From Spirochaetaceae bacterium (lineage in GTDB: Bacteria; Spirochaetota; Spirochaetia; SZUA-6; Bin103): a stretch of DNA of 64,000 nucleotides. Position numbers and translations under genes: made by a program. Shown one piece after another: positions 27,895 to 39,277 of the stretch (the stretch's first letter is position 1; each line of letters begins with the position of its first letter). The notes below the pieces were generated by a model that was not told the origin of the DNA, searched no databases, and saw only the letters and a program-made list of their open reading frames with translations. Location of the stretch: the NCBI GenBank assembly GCA_028818385.1, contig JAPPNY010000208.1, positions 1 through 64,000 of the forward strand, written 5' to 3'.

Positions 27895-29756
27895 CGCACC
27901 TCCAGACCATCGCTGATCGGTGTTCCCGGCGGCGGACTCTGCCCGTGCACGAAGCCGTTGCCGATCAGTTGCACGCGCAACCGGCTGTCGTTCAGCAGGG
28001 GCAGCAGGCTGCGCTTCGGGAGCCCCCGATAGTCGCCGATCGCCGCTTCCCGTATCACCGGAGCGGCTGGCGCTTGCCGCGTGATGGCACCCTGGTACCG
28101 CACGCGCGGTGATTCGGCGCTCGACAGCGACAGGTACGGCACGAGGAATGCGGCGGCTTCCGCGAACAGCGGAGCCGCGATCAGGCCGCCGTATCGGGAA
28201 GGTCCTCGCGGATTGTGAATGGCGACGTAGAAGATCACCTGCGGGCTCTCGGTCGGCGCAATGGCCAGGAACGACGCGATCACCGCGTCTTCGGAATAGG
28301 AGCCCGTGCTCTCGTCCAGTATCTCCGCGGTGCCGGTCTTGCCGGAGACCCGAAGGCCGGGAACGCGGGCCAGCACGGCCGTGCCCCCGGGCTCGGTCGC
28401 GCCTTCCATCATGGCAAGCATGGTGCGGGCGACCGCGGGTCTCACGACCCGGCGCACCGGTTCGGGCGGAAAGTCCTTGACGGTGGTGCCGTCGGCGCCG
28501 ACCACCCGCCGCACGATCCGCGGCCGCATCATCACTCCGTCGTTGGCGATGGCGCTGGCGGCGCGCATGATCTGGACCGCCGACACCGCCACTTCCTGAC
28601 CCATCGTCACGGTCGGCTTGGAGCGCAGCGACCACCGCTCGACGTCGTGGAAGATACCGGCGGTCTCACCGGAGAAGGGAAGGTCGACCGCGGAGCCGAA
28701 TCCGAATGCGCTGAGCGCGGCATGGAAGCTCCCGTCGTCGATCCGGTCGGAGGCGTAGCCGGCACCCGCGTTGCACGAATACCTGATGATGTCCGCGGTA
28801 GTGATCGTGCCGTGTTTCTTCAGGTCCGCGATCCGGATGGTGCCGCCGCCCGGAGTGTGGCGTGTGTAGTAGCCGCCGCAATAGAAGGTATCGGTCGGCG
28901 TTACCGCACCGCTCTCCAGCAAGGACGCGATGGAGAACACTTTGAACACGGACCCGGGTTCGTACGCGACCGCGACGGGACGGTTGATGCGGGTCTGCGC
29001 CGAGCTCGTGTCGATCGAGTTCGGGTCGTAGCGCGGCGATGCGGCATAGGCCAGCAGCTCTCCGGTCTGCGGCACCATGACCAGGATCGTTACCCACCGG
29101 GCCCGGTGCTCGGTGCGCGCACGAACCGCGATCTGCTCCATCGCGTACTGCACGTTCACGTCGATGGTGAGCACCACCTGGTGGCCGCGCACGAGTTGCT
29201 CTCCTGGCTGGACGACGGCCGGCGACAGCACGTGATCGAAGGTGTTCTCGATCCCGTCAAGTCCGACGTCGTCGACACCCACGAAGCCGAGTACATGGCT
29301 GGCAAGTTCCTGCTCGGGGTAGGTGCGCCCGAACTCGGTTTGCAGCGACACGCCGCGCAGTTCGCCGGCCTGCAGATGCGCGCGCAGTTGCGCCGACTCG
29401 GTCGGCGTGATCTTGCGCTTGAGATACGCGAAGTGGGGCCGGCCCCGGAGCCGCTGTTCCAGCCGCGACCGGTCGAGGTCCAGCACTTCGCTCAGCGTGG
29501 CTGCGGCTGCCGCGGGGTCGGTTACGTCCGGGGTCCAGACCGAAACCGAGTCGAACCGCGTTGCGATCGCCAGCAGCCGCCCGTTGCGGTCCAATATCGG
29601 CCCGCGTTCGACATCGGAAACCTGCACGGCGGCGCGCGGATCCGGCAACGGCTGGACGACCATCAGCCAGACGAACCGAGCCGCGATCGCCACGGCAAGA
29701 ACGCCCATGCCCATGATCACCGTCCACATGCGGTAGCGTTCGCGCGCTTCCAACAT
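27879..29756 (-). CDS. ftsI: Class B penicillin-binding protein (FtsI/PBP2-like) with PASTA domain
   Basis: This is a peptidoglycan transpeptidase, probably the septal partner of FtsW. The 625-residue protein has one N-terminal membrane helix (MWTVIMGMGVLAVAIAARFVW) and a dimerisation domain starting ERGPILDRNGRLLA. The transpeptidase domain has SxxK (SVFK, ~267), SxN (SCN, ~325) and KTG (~472), and a C-terminal PASTA-type domain follows (IGDYRGLPKRSL...GLEVRL). ATG 29756 is used because upstream sequence is antisense to the LysM gene. FtsI normally sits in the division cluster; here it is separate. Confidence 0.92.
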   Translation of the reverse strand: MLEARERYRMWTVIMGMGVLAVAIAARFVWLMVVQPLPDPRAAVQVSDVERGPILDRNGRLLAIATRFDSVSVWTPDVTDPAAAAATLSEVLDLDRSRLEQRLRGRPHFAYLKRKITPTESAQLRAHLQAGELRGVSLQTEFGRTYPEQELASHVLGFVGVDDVGLDGIENTFDHVLSPAVVQPGEQLVRGHQVVLTIDVNVQYAMEQIAVRARTEHRARWVTILVMVPQTGELLAYAASPRYDPNSIDTSSAQTRINRPVAVAYEPGSVFKVFSIASLLESGAVTPTDTFYCGGYYTRHTPGGGTIRIADLKKHGTITTADIIRYSCNAGAGYASDRIDDGSFHAALSAFGFGSAVDLPFSGETAGIFHDVERWSLRSKPTVTMGQEVAVSAVQIMRAASAIANDGVMMRPRIVRRVVGADGTTVKDFPPEPVRRVVRPAVARTMLAMMEGATEPGGTAVLARVPGLRVSGKTGTAEILDESTGSYSEDAVIASFLAIAPTESPQVIFYVAIHNPRGPSRYGGLIAAPLFAEAAAFLVPYLSLSSAESPRVRYQGAITRQAPAAPVIREAAIGDYRGLPKRSLLPLLNDSRLRVQLIGNGFVHGQSPPPGTPISDGLEVRLTLR

Positions 29757-29789
29757 CGGTGCCGTGCGGGTCCCCGGAAAATGTAATAG

Positions 29790-30998
29790 GTGGCGCGGGA
29801 TGTGTCGATACAGAGGACGATGGTACGTGCACTCCACGCGCAAAGAGTCGCCGCACCCGATCGCGCTCGTGCCGCGTTCGTCCGCGAGTTGAAGAGGCAG
29901 AGCGCCGCCAGCCTCCGTCCGCGCCATTCGCGGTTCGATGAACCGTTCGACTTCAGCCCCCGCCGGGCCGCGCAGTTGACGGTCGTCCCGGCCGGCGTGT
30001 CGGAAGCAGCCGACCGCGCGCGCGCCGCATCGCTGCGGTCCCTGTGGCGGCGCGGGCTGTTCGACCGGTTGCAGAGCCGCCTGCGCGGCAGGTTCCGCGT
30101 GATCGTGAGCGTGGCGGTGGCCGCCGCCGCAGCGGTGATACCCGCCGGTCTGGTGATCGCCGCCGCCCGGCCGCAGGGCCCGCCGACGGTGCCCGGTCCT
30201 GCCGACAGTCTCATTCACCGTGACGTGGCGCCGGCTGACTCGAGCTCGGCGGAGGCCGCGCGGGATGGGGTTCCCGACCTGTCGCTGCGCTCGTATCTGG
30301 TCCGGGCGGACGATTCACTCTCGGAGATCGCGCACCGCTTCGGCATCGACCTCGACACCCTGATCAGCTTCAACGCCATCCGCGACGCGAGTGAACTGCA
30401 GGAGGGCGTGGAACTGACGATACCGAACGCGTCAGGGCTCTCCTATTCGGTGCGATCGGGTGACACGCTCAGCGAAATCGCCGCCCGGCACGGTGTGCGC
30501 CTGACGGAGTTGATGGAGTGGAACGACCTGCCGTCGTCCGCGCTCGGCGTGGGGCAGAAGCTGTTCATTCCGGGTGCTTCGTTGCCGATGAATGCACGGA
30601 ACGCCGTGCTCGGCAGGCTGTTCCTCAAACCCGTGCCCGGACGGGTCGTCACACCCTTCGGTCACCACCCCGATCCGGTCACGGGCATCCGCCGCTTCCA
30701 CGACGGGATCGACATCGAGCATGCGGCCGACACCCCCGTCGCCGCCTCCATGGCGGGGCGGGTGGGCCGCGTGGGAGTCAACGGCACCTACGGACGGTAC
30801 CTGGTGCTGGTGCATGCCGACGGCTACCAGACCCTGTACGCGCGTCTGTCACAGGCGCATGTGGTGGCAGGCGCCCTGGTGGCCCAGAGCCAGGTTATCG
30901 GCACGATAGGCGCACCGGGAGACGGCACGAGCAGCCACCTGCACTTCGCGATCTTCAAGGCCGGCCAGCCTGTTGACCCGAGCCGCTATCTGCACTAG
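29790..30998 (+). CDS. LysM and M23 metallopeptidase protein
   Basis: This is a probable peptidoglycan endopeptidase, or an activator of wall hydrolases. After a basic cytoplasmic N terminus of about 100 residues comes one membrane helix (~104-126). Two LysM domains (LVRADDSLSEIAHRFGID, VRSGDTLSEIAARHGV; ~171-262) and a C-terminal M23 domain follow. The M23 zinc ligands are intact: HDGID (~304) and HLHF (~384). The start is uncertain, with ATG 29820 as an alternative. It is divergent from ftsI and followed 14 nt later by a second M23 gene. Confidence 0.9.
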   Translation: MARDVSIQRTMVRALHAQRVAAPDRARAAFVRELKRQSAASLRPRHSRFDEPFDFSPRRAAQLTVVPAGVSEAADRARAASLRSLWRRGLFDRLQSRLRGRFRVIVSVAVAAAAAVIPAGLVIAAARPQGPPTVPGPADSLIHRDVAPADSSSAEAARDGVPDLSLRSYLVRADDSLSEIAHRFGIDLDTLISFNAIRDASELQEGVELTIPNASGLSYSVRSGDTLSEIAARHGVRLTELMEWNDLPSSALGVGQKLFIPGASLPMNARNAVLGRLFLKPVPGRVVTPFGHHPDPVTGIRRFHDGIDIEHAADTPVAASMAGRVGRVGVNGTYGRYLVLVHADGYQTLYARLSQAHVVAGALVAQSQVIGTIGAPGDGTSSHLHFAIFKAGQPVDPSRYLH

Positions 30999-31012
30999 TA
31001 CAATGAGCGCTC

Positions 31013-31972
31013 GTGGAGGGCCGCGCTGATCGCATTCTGCTGACAGGAGTCGTCATGCTGTCGGTGATCCTTGTCGCCGCGCAGTCCGTCGGGCTGTCCC
31101 TGACCAAGCGCGCCACCCTCGAACGCGACTACCTGCATCTGCCCGAGCGATGGTTCGAGGTTCTGCACCAGCCCCGCGTCGTACCGGCGGACGTCCTGCC
31201 CGCAGGCGGCGCGGCTTCGGCGGCGTGGCCGCTGCCCATCGCCACCATGCGCTACGCGGCGCAGCCCGGCGACAACATGTCGCGAATCAAGGACCGGTTC
31301 GGACTCACCCTGGACACGCTGTCCAGCCTCAACCGCGACGCGGGTTCCGGCGTCCACAACGTCGACATCGGTGAAGTCTTCACGATTCCGAACCAGGACG
31401 GACTCTTTCTGAAGGTAGAGAGCAGGGACCATCTGGAGACCGTGGCCGGCGATCACGGGCTGGCCGGCAGCGACGTGCTGGCCGCCAATCCCGTGGTCGA
31501 CGCCCAGTCGGTGAGCGGTGAGTTGTTCTTCCCCGGCGCCCAGAACTCCGGGTTCGAGCGCTTGCTGAGGATGGGTCTGGGATTCGGCCACCCGTTGCGC
31601 GGCGGGTGGGTGAGCTCCCCGTTCGGGATGCGCGTACATCCCTTCAGCGGCAAGTGGCGCATGCACCGCGGCGTCGACATCGCTGCGCCGCACGGCACTC
31701 CGGTGCAGGCGGCCGCGGACGGGCGCGTCGAGCGGGTGGCACGGGACGGCGTCCTGGGGAGATACGTCGTGATCGACCATGGAGCGCGTTCCTACCAGTC
31801 GTTGTACGCGCACCTGTCCTCCGTGCACGTCAACGTCGGAGAGCTGGTGTCCACCGGCAACACGATCGGCCGCGTGGGTTCGACCGGCCAGTCCACCGGC
31901 CCCCATCTCCACTTCGAGCTGTGGAGCCGGCGGCAGCCGATCAATCCGGCCTCGCAGGTGCCCGGCCTTTAG
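31013..31972 (+). CDS. M23 metallopeptidase with LysM-like domain, second copy
   Basis: The 319-residue protein has an N-terminal signal-anchor (~9-28) and a degenerate LysM-like region (YAAQPGDNMSRIKDRFGLTLDTL). A second such segment follows, then an M23 domain with HRGVD (~217) and HLHFE (~298). The zinc ligands are intact, so it should be an active peptidoglycan endopeptidase in the periplasm. The sequence is related to but clearly different from the preceding gene, which suggests an old tandem duplication with specialisation. The GTG at 31013 lies 14 nt after the previous stop. Confidence 0.9.
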   Translation: MEGRADRILLTGVVMLSVILVAAQSVGLSLTKRATLERDYLHLPERWFEVLHQPRVVPADVLPAGGAASAAWPLPIATMRYAAQPGDNMSRIKDRFGLTLDTLSSLNRDAGSGVHNVDIGEVFTIPNQDGLFLKVESRDHLETVAGDHGLAGSDVLAANPVVDAQSVSGELFFPGAQNSGFERLLRMGLGFGHPLRGGWVSSPFGMRVHPFSGKWRMHRGVDIAAPHGTPVQAAADGRVERVARDGVLGRYVVIDHGARSYQSLYAHLSSVHVNVGELVSTGNTIGRVGSTGQSTGPHLHFELWSRRQPINPASQVPGL

Positions 31973-31977
31973 CGCCC

Positions 31978-32010
31978 CGCGATCGGCGCCGTGCAACGGC
32001 GCCGCTCGCG
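31978..32010. terminator. Hairpin 1 of 3 between convergent M23 and surE genes
   Basis: CGGCGCCG (31984-31991) pairs with CGGCGCCG (31997-32004) around TGCAA, extended by CGCGA/TCGCG with one mismatch. It starts 6 nt after the M23 stop. Confidence 0.6.
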
Positions 32011-32026
32011 GCCCAGCCCCTCCTTT

Positions 32027-32063
32027 GGCTCGGAGCGCATCGGTTCCCGATGCGTTCCGAGCC
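32027..32063. terminator. Hairpin 2 of 3: 17-bp stem, 3-nt loop
   Basis: The arms 32027-32043 and 32047-32063 are complementary except for one position. Between convergent genes it could end transcription from both sides, though neither flank is T-rich. Confidence 0.65.
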
Positions 32064-32077
32064 GGATACGGGTAGCC

Positions 32078-32096
32078 CCGGCGCCTTTGGCGCCGG
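32078..32096. terminator. Hairpin 3 of 3
   Basis: CCGGCGCC (32078-32085) and GGCGCCGG (32089-32096) form a perfect 8-bp stem with a TTT loop, 14 nt before the surE stop codon. Confidence 0.5.
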
Positions 32097-32110
32097 CTCT
32101 TGGGCAGCGA

Positions 32111-32917
32111 TCAGGCAGGGGGCGTCGCTTGGCCCATGGCCCATGGATCGATGCACGTCAGGCTGACGGATCCTCGGGCGAGCACGTCGATGTCGGTCCC
32201 TTCGTCGGGGTCGCGGATGGCGGCAGCCCCCACGTGGCGCAGCACGTCTCCGTGGCGCTCGAAGCAGGAGCCGTAGCGCGCGCGCTCCAGCGCGCACGGG
32301 ACCAGCCGCCAGTCGGCGGCCAGCCGCGCCGGAAAGTTCACGCTCCAGGTGACGGGACGTTCGGTCCGGCGTTCGCCGGGCGGACGAACCTGCGCCAGCA
32401 GGTCGGCCAGCAGCGTGGGCAGCAGGTGGTCGAGCCGCGCGACGGCGTCGCCCAGCTCCGTTCCCGGATCCGCCGGTGCGCGGGCGGCCCAGCGGCCGAA
32501 TCCTGCCGGGGTGAGTTGCTGCGAGAGGGCGACCGCCGGAATGAACGCGATGTTGGCCTCCAGGCAGGCGCCGATCGTGCCGGATGAGGCCGCGTAGGAG
32601 ACGCCGGTGTTCTCGCCGGCGTTCACGCCGGACAGGACCAGATCGGGCGTGCGCGGACCGAGCAGATGACAGCCGGCGTTGACACAGTCGGCCGGCGTGC
32701 CTCCCAGGGTGAAACCGGTCACGGCGTGACCGGCTCGATCCCGGTGGTCATGGCGTACCAGCGGCAGGTCGGCGTAGCGGGTCATCGCCTTCGCCGTCCA
32801 ACTGCGCTCCGAGGCGGGCAGGACCACCGTGACCGAGCCGAGCGAGGCGGCGGCCCTGATCAGCGGGGCCACGAACGGCGACTCCGGACCGTCGTCGTTG
32901 GTTACCAGAATGTGCAT
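32111..32917 (-). CDS. surE: 5'/3'-nucleotidase SurE
   Basis: SurE dephosphorylates nucleoside monophosphates. The N terminus ILVTNDDGPESP carries the metal-binding Asp pair, and DLVLSGVNAGENTG is the second family signature; LGGTPADCVNAG lies between them. The predicted length of 268 residues is normal. The ATG at 32917 puts ILVTNDDG at the extreme N terminus, as usual; the ATG at 32926 would add three residues. It lies 52 nt downstream of secA on the same strand and may be transcribed with it. Confidence 0.94.
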   Translation of the reverse strand: MHILVTNDDGPESPFVAPLIRAAASLGSVTVVLPASERSWTAKAMTRYADLPLVRHDHRDRAGHAVTGFTLGGTPADCVNAGCHLLGPRTPDLVLSGVNAGENTGVSYAASSGTIGACLEANIAFIPAVALSQQLTPAGFGRWAARAPADPGTELGDAVARLDHLLPTLLADLLAQVRPPGERRTERPVTWSVNFPARLAADWRLVPCALERARYGSCFERHGDVLRHVGAAAIRDPDEGTDIDVLARGSVSLTCIDPWAMGQATPPA

Positions 32918-32969
32918 GCCGTCCATGTGCGTCAATGTGCAGGGCGTCGAGTGGTCGAACGAAATCCGG

Positions 32970-35807
<2,838 letters not shown>

Positions 35808-35813
35808 ATTACG

Positions 35814-35843
35814 AGTGTATCGACGGCTGGAAGCCACGGTCAA
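35814..35843 (-). promoter_or_regulatory. Predicted secA promoter
   Basis: On the minus strand TTGACC (35838-35843) and TACACT (35814-35819) are 18 bp apart. The -10 ends 6 nt before the secA ATG at 35807. It overlaps the first codons assigned to the divergent lipoprotein gene. Confidence 0.6.
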
Positions 35844-36996
35844 GGAGCCGGACGGGCGCGCGGGTGGAATCGGTCGTGCGGCACGTCTGCTGGTTGCGGC
35901 GCTGGCCGTGGCGCTGTCGGCGGCAGGATGTGCCGAACGGACAGCGCCGGTGACGCGCCAGGAGCTGTTCAGCCTGTCGGTGGGACCGCTGGAAGACCAG
36001 GTCCACATTTCGCCCGGCTACGAACAGGCGGGCGTCTGGCTCTCTCTGCACGGTGGTCTGTTCCACGTGGTCAACGCGCCGGTACGCAAGGTGATGCGGT
36101 TCTCCTCGTTCGGAGACCTGCTGTTGCTGCTGTACGACCCGCGCTTGAACCCGATGCCGGTGGGGCTCGCCGAGGCGGGAACGGACACCGTCACCACCCG
36201 GCTCGCGCGCAGCCTGCCACTGGGTCCGTTGGGGCGGGTCGCGGTCGATTCGCAGGGGACGATATACGTCCAGGAGCGCCTCGCGTCCGGCGACTGGCAG
36301 ACGGAGGACGGAATCACGCGCAGCCACGTTGTGCGCCGGTTCGACCGAACGGGCGCCGACCTGGGCTACCTGGGTCGGGAGGGAGTAGGCGGCAGTCCGT
36401 TCGGCCGGGTGCACCGCCTGCTGGTGACCGAGCGCGACGAGCCGTTCGTCGTCACGCGAGATGCCGACTCGTGGCAGGCGTTCTGGTTCGATTCGCAGGG
36501 GATGTTGCGGTTCCGACGCCGGCTCTCGGTCCGTGACCTGAGCAGCGCGGACGATGTCCCGCCCACCGTGGAGATCGAGTCCGTGCTGGCCGACGGACGC
36601 GGGCTGCCGCATCTGCTGGTCGAGACGGTCACGCTGCCTGGCGGGCAGGCCGACATCTGGCGGGTGACCGGTGACGAGGACCCGGAGCGGGCGTTCGCGG
36701 CGCCGCACGCACCGCATGCACCGTTCCGCCTGGTCGGCAGCGCCGGCGGGCGGCTGTTCTTCGCCTCGCACGGCGGCGGCGAGTCCGTCAGCGCGGGGGG
36801 CCGTCGCGTGCCACTCACGATCACCGATGCGGAGGGACGTCCCCTGGCGCAGGTCGAGCTATCCCTGCAAGATCCGGCCCTGCAGTTCTCGGAACTGCAG
36901 GTGGCGACAGATGGCGTACTGTACGGTGCCCGGATCGGGCCGGAACGAGTGGATTTCTTCTGGTGGAGAACCGACCTCCTGATGCAGCGGCGCTGA
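35815..36996 (+). CDS. Predicted lipoprotein, possible beta-propeller
   Basis: The 393-residue product has a basic N terminus, a hydrophobic stretch (ARLLVAALAVALSAAGC) and a lipobox-like AAGC, so it is probably an outer- or inner-membrane lipoprotein. Alanine at -3 is atypical but tolerated in spirochaetes. The mature part has repeated short beta-strand segments (GRVAVDSQGTIYVQE, FGRVHRLLVTERDEPFVV, ELQVATDGVLYGA), suggesting an NHL/propeller fold; spirochaetes encode a similar lipoprotein family of unknown function. GTG 35815 is 7 nt from the divergent secA ATG, lies within its promoter and has no Shine-Dalgarno, so the start is doubtful. Confidence 0.75.
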   Translation: MYRRLEATVKEPDGRAGGIGRAARLLVAALAVALSAAGCAERTAPVTRQELFSLSVGPLEDQVHISPGYEQAGVWLSLHGGLFHVVNAPVRKVMRFSSFGDLLLLLYDPRLNPMPVGLAEAGTDTVTTRLARSLPLGPLGRVAVDSQGTIYVQERLASGDWQTEDGITRSHVVRRFDRTGADLGYLGREGVGGSPFGRVHRLLVTERDEPFVVTRDADSWQAFWFDSQGMLRFRRRLSVRDLSSADDVPPTVEIESVLADGRGLPHLLVETVTLPGGQADIWRVTGDEDPERAFAAPHAPHAPFRLVGSAGGRLFFASHGGGESVSAGGRRVPLTITDAEGRPLAQVELSLQDPALQFSELQVATDGVLYGARIGPERVDFFWWRTDLLMQRR

Positions 36997-38570
36997 CGGC
37001 CGCTGACGCGGGCGCGCTGCGCCCGGCGGACGAACCGGGCATGTACCGCCTGGTCGACTCGGCGCAGATGTCGGCGATCGACCGCGAGGCATCCGAGCGC
37101 TTCCGGATCCCGTCGCCGATCCTGATGGAAAACGCCGGGCTCAAGGCGCTGGAGGCGATGCAACGGCGTATCTGGCGCCGGCCCGTTCCCGAGGAACCGG
37201 TCGCGATCGTATCGGGGCGCGGCAACAATGGGGGGGACGCGCTGGTCGTCGCCCGCCAGCTTCACGCCATCGGCGCGCGGCACATCACGGTGCTTCTCAG
37301 CCACGGCGAACCCGCGGATGGAAGCCAATGTGCGGCCAACCTCGCCATCTGCCGGGCGCTTGGCATCACCGTGCTCGACGCGGCGGAGGCAACGCTCTCC
37401 TGCGGATGGGTGATCGACGGAATGGCCGGCACGGGACAGCGCGGCGCGCTGCGCGGGCCGGCGGCGGCGCTGGCCGAACGGATCAACGGCAGCGCGGCGC
37501 GAGTCATCGCCCTCGATGCGCCGAGCGGAGTGGGGGACCGGTTCACGGCCGACATGCCCGCCGTCCACGCCGACTGGACGCTCGCGCTTGAGCTTCCGAA
37601 GAGGGCGCTCTACCTGCCGGCCGCCCGGCCCGCATGCGGGAGCATCATCGTCGTGCCGATCGGGTTTCCCGCCGCGCTCACCGATCCGGCCGCCGGGAAC
37701 GCCCGGCTGCTCGGCCCCGCGGCGCTGGCGGTCATGCTGCCGTCCGTGCCGGCGGACGCGCACAAGGGGACACGCGGGCACGTGGCGGTCCTTGCCGGCT
37801 CCGCCGGGACGGCGGGCGCCGCGCGCCTGGCCGCGACCGCCGCTGCCTGCAGCCGCGCGGGCCTGGTGACGCTGCACGCCGATGCCGACACCTACCCGGT
37901 CCAGGCCGGCGCGCTTACCTCGGTGATGGTCGTTCCCTGGTCGGAAGCGGCGGAACCAGGCGAGCTCGCCCGGCGTTTCGACAGCCTGGTGGTCGGTCCC
38001 GGGTGGGGGACCGGGCCGGCCCGTTCGGAGTGGCTGCAGCGGTTGCTCGTCATGCCGTGCCGCGGCGTGCTGGATGCCGACGCGACCACGCTGCTCGCGC
38101 GTGCCGGCGGGCCGGGGCGACTTTCCGGCCGCTGGGTGTTGACGCCCCATCCGGGCGAGCTGGCCCGGCTGCTCGGCGCCACCGTCGCCGAGGCGCTGGC
38201 AGATCCCGCCGCGGCCGCTGCCGACGTGGCTGCGCGGTTCGGCGCGGTCGTCGTGCTGAAAGGGCACGTGACCTACATCGCCGCTCCGGACGGCGGCGAC
38301 GCGGCGGGCGTTGGCGCAGAGCCGCCTCTGAGCGTCGTGGACGGCATGCAGCCGTGGCTGGCGACCGGCGGTTCCGGAGATGTGCTGGCCGGCGTCATCG
38401 GCGCGCTGCTTGCCGGCGGCCGGATTGGCCCCTACCAGGCAGCCTGCGCAGGAGTGCTGATCCACGCCGCGGCGGCTCGACACCTGTACCGCGAGCGGGG
38501 CTGGTTTCTGGCGGAGGACCTGCCGGCGTCGGTGTCGCGCGTGGTAGCCGGCCGTGACGATCTCGGATAG
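36963..38570 (+). CDS. nnr: Bifunctional NAD(P)H-hydrate epimerase/dehydratase
   Basis: This enzyme repairs hydrated NAD(P)H. The N-terminal epimerase (YjeF_N) domain has MSAIDREASE, ILMENAGLKALEAM, SGRGNNGGDALVVARQL and VIDGMAGTGQRG. The C-terminal ADP-dependent dehydratase domain (ribokinase-like) has HKGTRGHVAVLAGSAGTAGAA, LVVGPGWG, LTPHPGELARLLG, VVLKGH and ATGGSGDVLAGVIGALLAGG. The total of 535 residues fits a full two-domain protein. The GTG start overlaps the lipoprotein gene by 34 nt; ATG 37041 (MYRLVDSAQM) is a plausible shorter start. Confidence 0.94.
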   Translation: MENRPPDAAALTAADAGALRPADEPGMYRLVDSAQMSAIDREASERFRIPSPILMENAGLKALEAMQRRIWRRPVPEEPVAIVSGRGNNGGDALVVARQLHAIGARHITVLLSHGEPADGSQCAANLAICRALGITVLDAAEATLSCGWVIDGMAGTGQRGALRGPAAALAERINGSAARVIALDAPSGVGDRFTADMPAVHADWTLALELPKRALYLPAARPACGSIIVVPIGFPAALTDPAAGNARLLGPAALAVMLPSVPADAHKGTRGHVAVLAGSAGTAGAARLAATAAACSRAGLVTLHADADTYPVQAGALTSVMVVPWSEAAEPGELARRFDSLVVGPGWGTGPARSEWLQRLLVMPCRGVLDADATTLLARAGGPGRLSGRWVLTPHPGELARLLGATVAEALADPAAAAADVAARFGAVVVLKGHVTYIAAPDGGDAAGVGAEPPLSVVDGMQPWLATGGSGDVLAGVIGALLAGGRIGPYQAACAGVLIHAAAARHLYRERGWFLAEDLPASVSRVVAGRDDLG

Positions 38571-38613
38571 CGCAGGCCGCACGTCGCCATCAGGTAGAAG
38601 CAGCGTTTCGTTG

Positions 38614-38643
38614 TTGACCTGACGCTTACCGGGCGCTTACCCT
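38614..38643 (+). promoter_or_regulatory. Predicted promoter before the 163-aa membrane protein
   Basis: TTGACC (38614-38619) and TACCCT (38638-38643) are 18 bp apart; the -10 ends 6 nt before GTG 38650. CGCTTACC occurs twice in the spacer and -10 region. Confidence 0.45.
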
Positions 38644-38649
38644 GTCGGG

Positions 38650-39141
38650 GTGCATATCTACCTGTTGTCGGTGTTGAGCACCATCGCCGCCGGCGCGACG
38701 CTGGCGGCCGATTATCTGGTCGAGCGGATACCCGTTCTGGAGCCTTTGCGGCGCTTCGCGGCAAGCAGCCGCGCCAAGGGCACTCTGGGCGCCATCGCCC
38801 TGGTGATAGGGTTCGTGAAGCTCTTCTGGCGCGCCCCGGGTGAGGTGATCATCGTCGGCGACTTCCTGCCGTCGATTGCCGGCATGCTGCTGGGAGCCAT
38901 GCTCATGATCGATCGCTACCAGGAACGGCGGTTGCCCGGAGGCGGTGTCGAGCAGGTTGCCGGCGACGAACCGGGCGACGGTGACGCCACCGGGTCGTCG
39001 GATTCGGGGGCGTCGGACTCGGGCGCCACCGGCATCGCCAGGATCGACGAAACGCTGAAGCCGTACCGGACTCCGCTGGGCCTTGGCGGCATCGCCGTCG
39101 GCGTCATCCACTTCCTGCTGGCAAGCGTGCTGTTCCTGTAA
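38650..39141 (+). CDS. Hypothetical membrane protein, 163 aa
   Basis: I do not recognise the family. About four hydrophobic segments are visible: residues 1-20, 43-60, 72-88 and 145-163. Between the third and fourth is an acidic, Ser/Gly-rich loop (GDEPGDGDATGSSDSGASDSGATG) that itself looks repeat-derived. The protein ends within the last hydrophobic segment (HFLLASVLFL). GTG 38650 was chosen because a promoter-like element ends just upstream. It stands alone between nnr and the convergent EF-G genes. The stop TAA lies in a small tandem repeat. Confidence 0.7.
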   Translation: MHIYLLSVLSTIAAGATLAADYLVERIPVLEPLRRFAASSRAKGTLGAIALVIGFVKLFWRAPGEVIIVGDFLPSIAGMLLGAMLMIDRYQERRLPGGGVEQVAGDEPGDGDATGSSDSGASDSGATGIARIDETLKPYRTPLGLGGIAVGVIHFLLASVLFL

Positions 39142-39183
39142 GCGGGACTTCCTGTAGGCGGCACTATTCCTGTAAGCGGTACC
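39133..39183 (+). repeat. Tandem repeat across the stop of the membrane-protein gene
   Basis: TTCCTGTAAGCGG recurs three times at 16-18 bp intervals (39133, 39149, 39167). The TAA of the gene is in the first copy and is copied as TAG/TAA in the next two. Confidence 0.65.
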
Positions 39184-39226
39184 GGTAACGGACGTCCACT
39201 GAAGAGGCGTCGGCCCAACGGGTCAA

Positions 39227-39262
39227 GTCGTCGGGCTCCCTTCCGTCGTCGGGCTCCCTTCC
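39227..39262 (+). repeat. Perfect 18-bp duplication
   Basis: Units 39227-39244 and 39245-39262 (GTCGTCGGGCTCCCTTCC) are identical. They lie in the convergent gap just before the EF-G-like stop codon. Confidence 0.85.
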
Positions 39263-39277
39263 GCTGCCCTGACTGTA

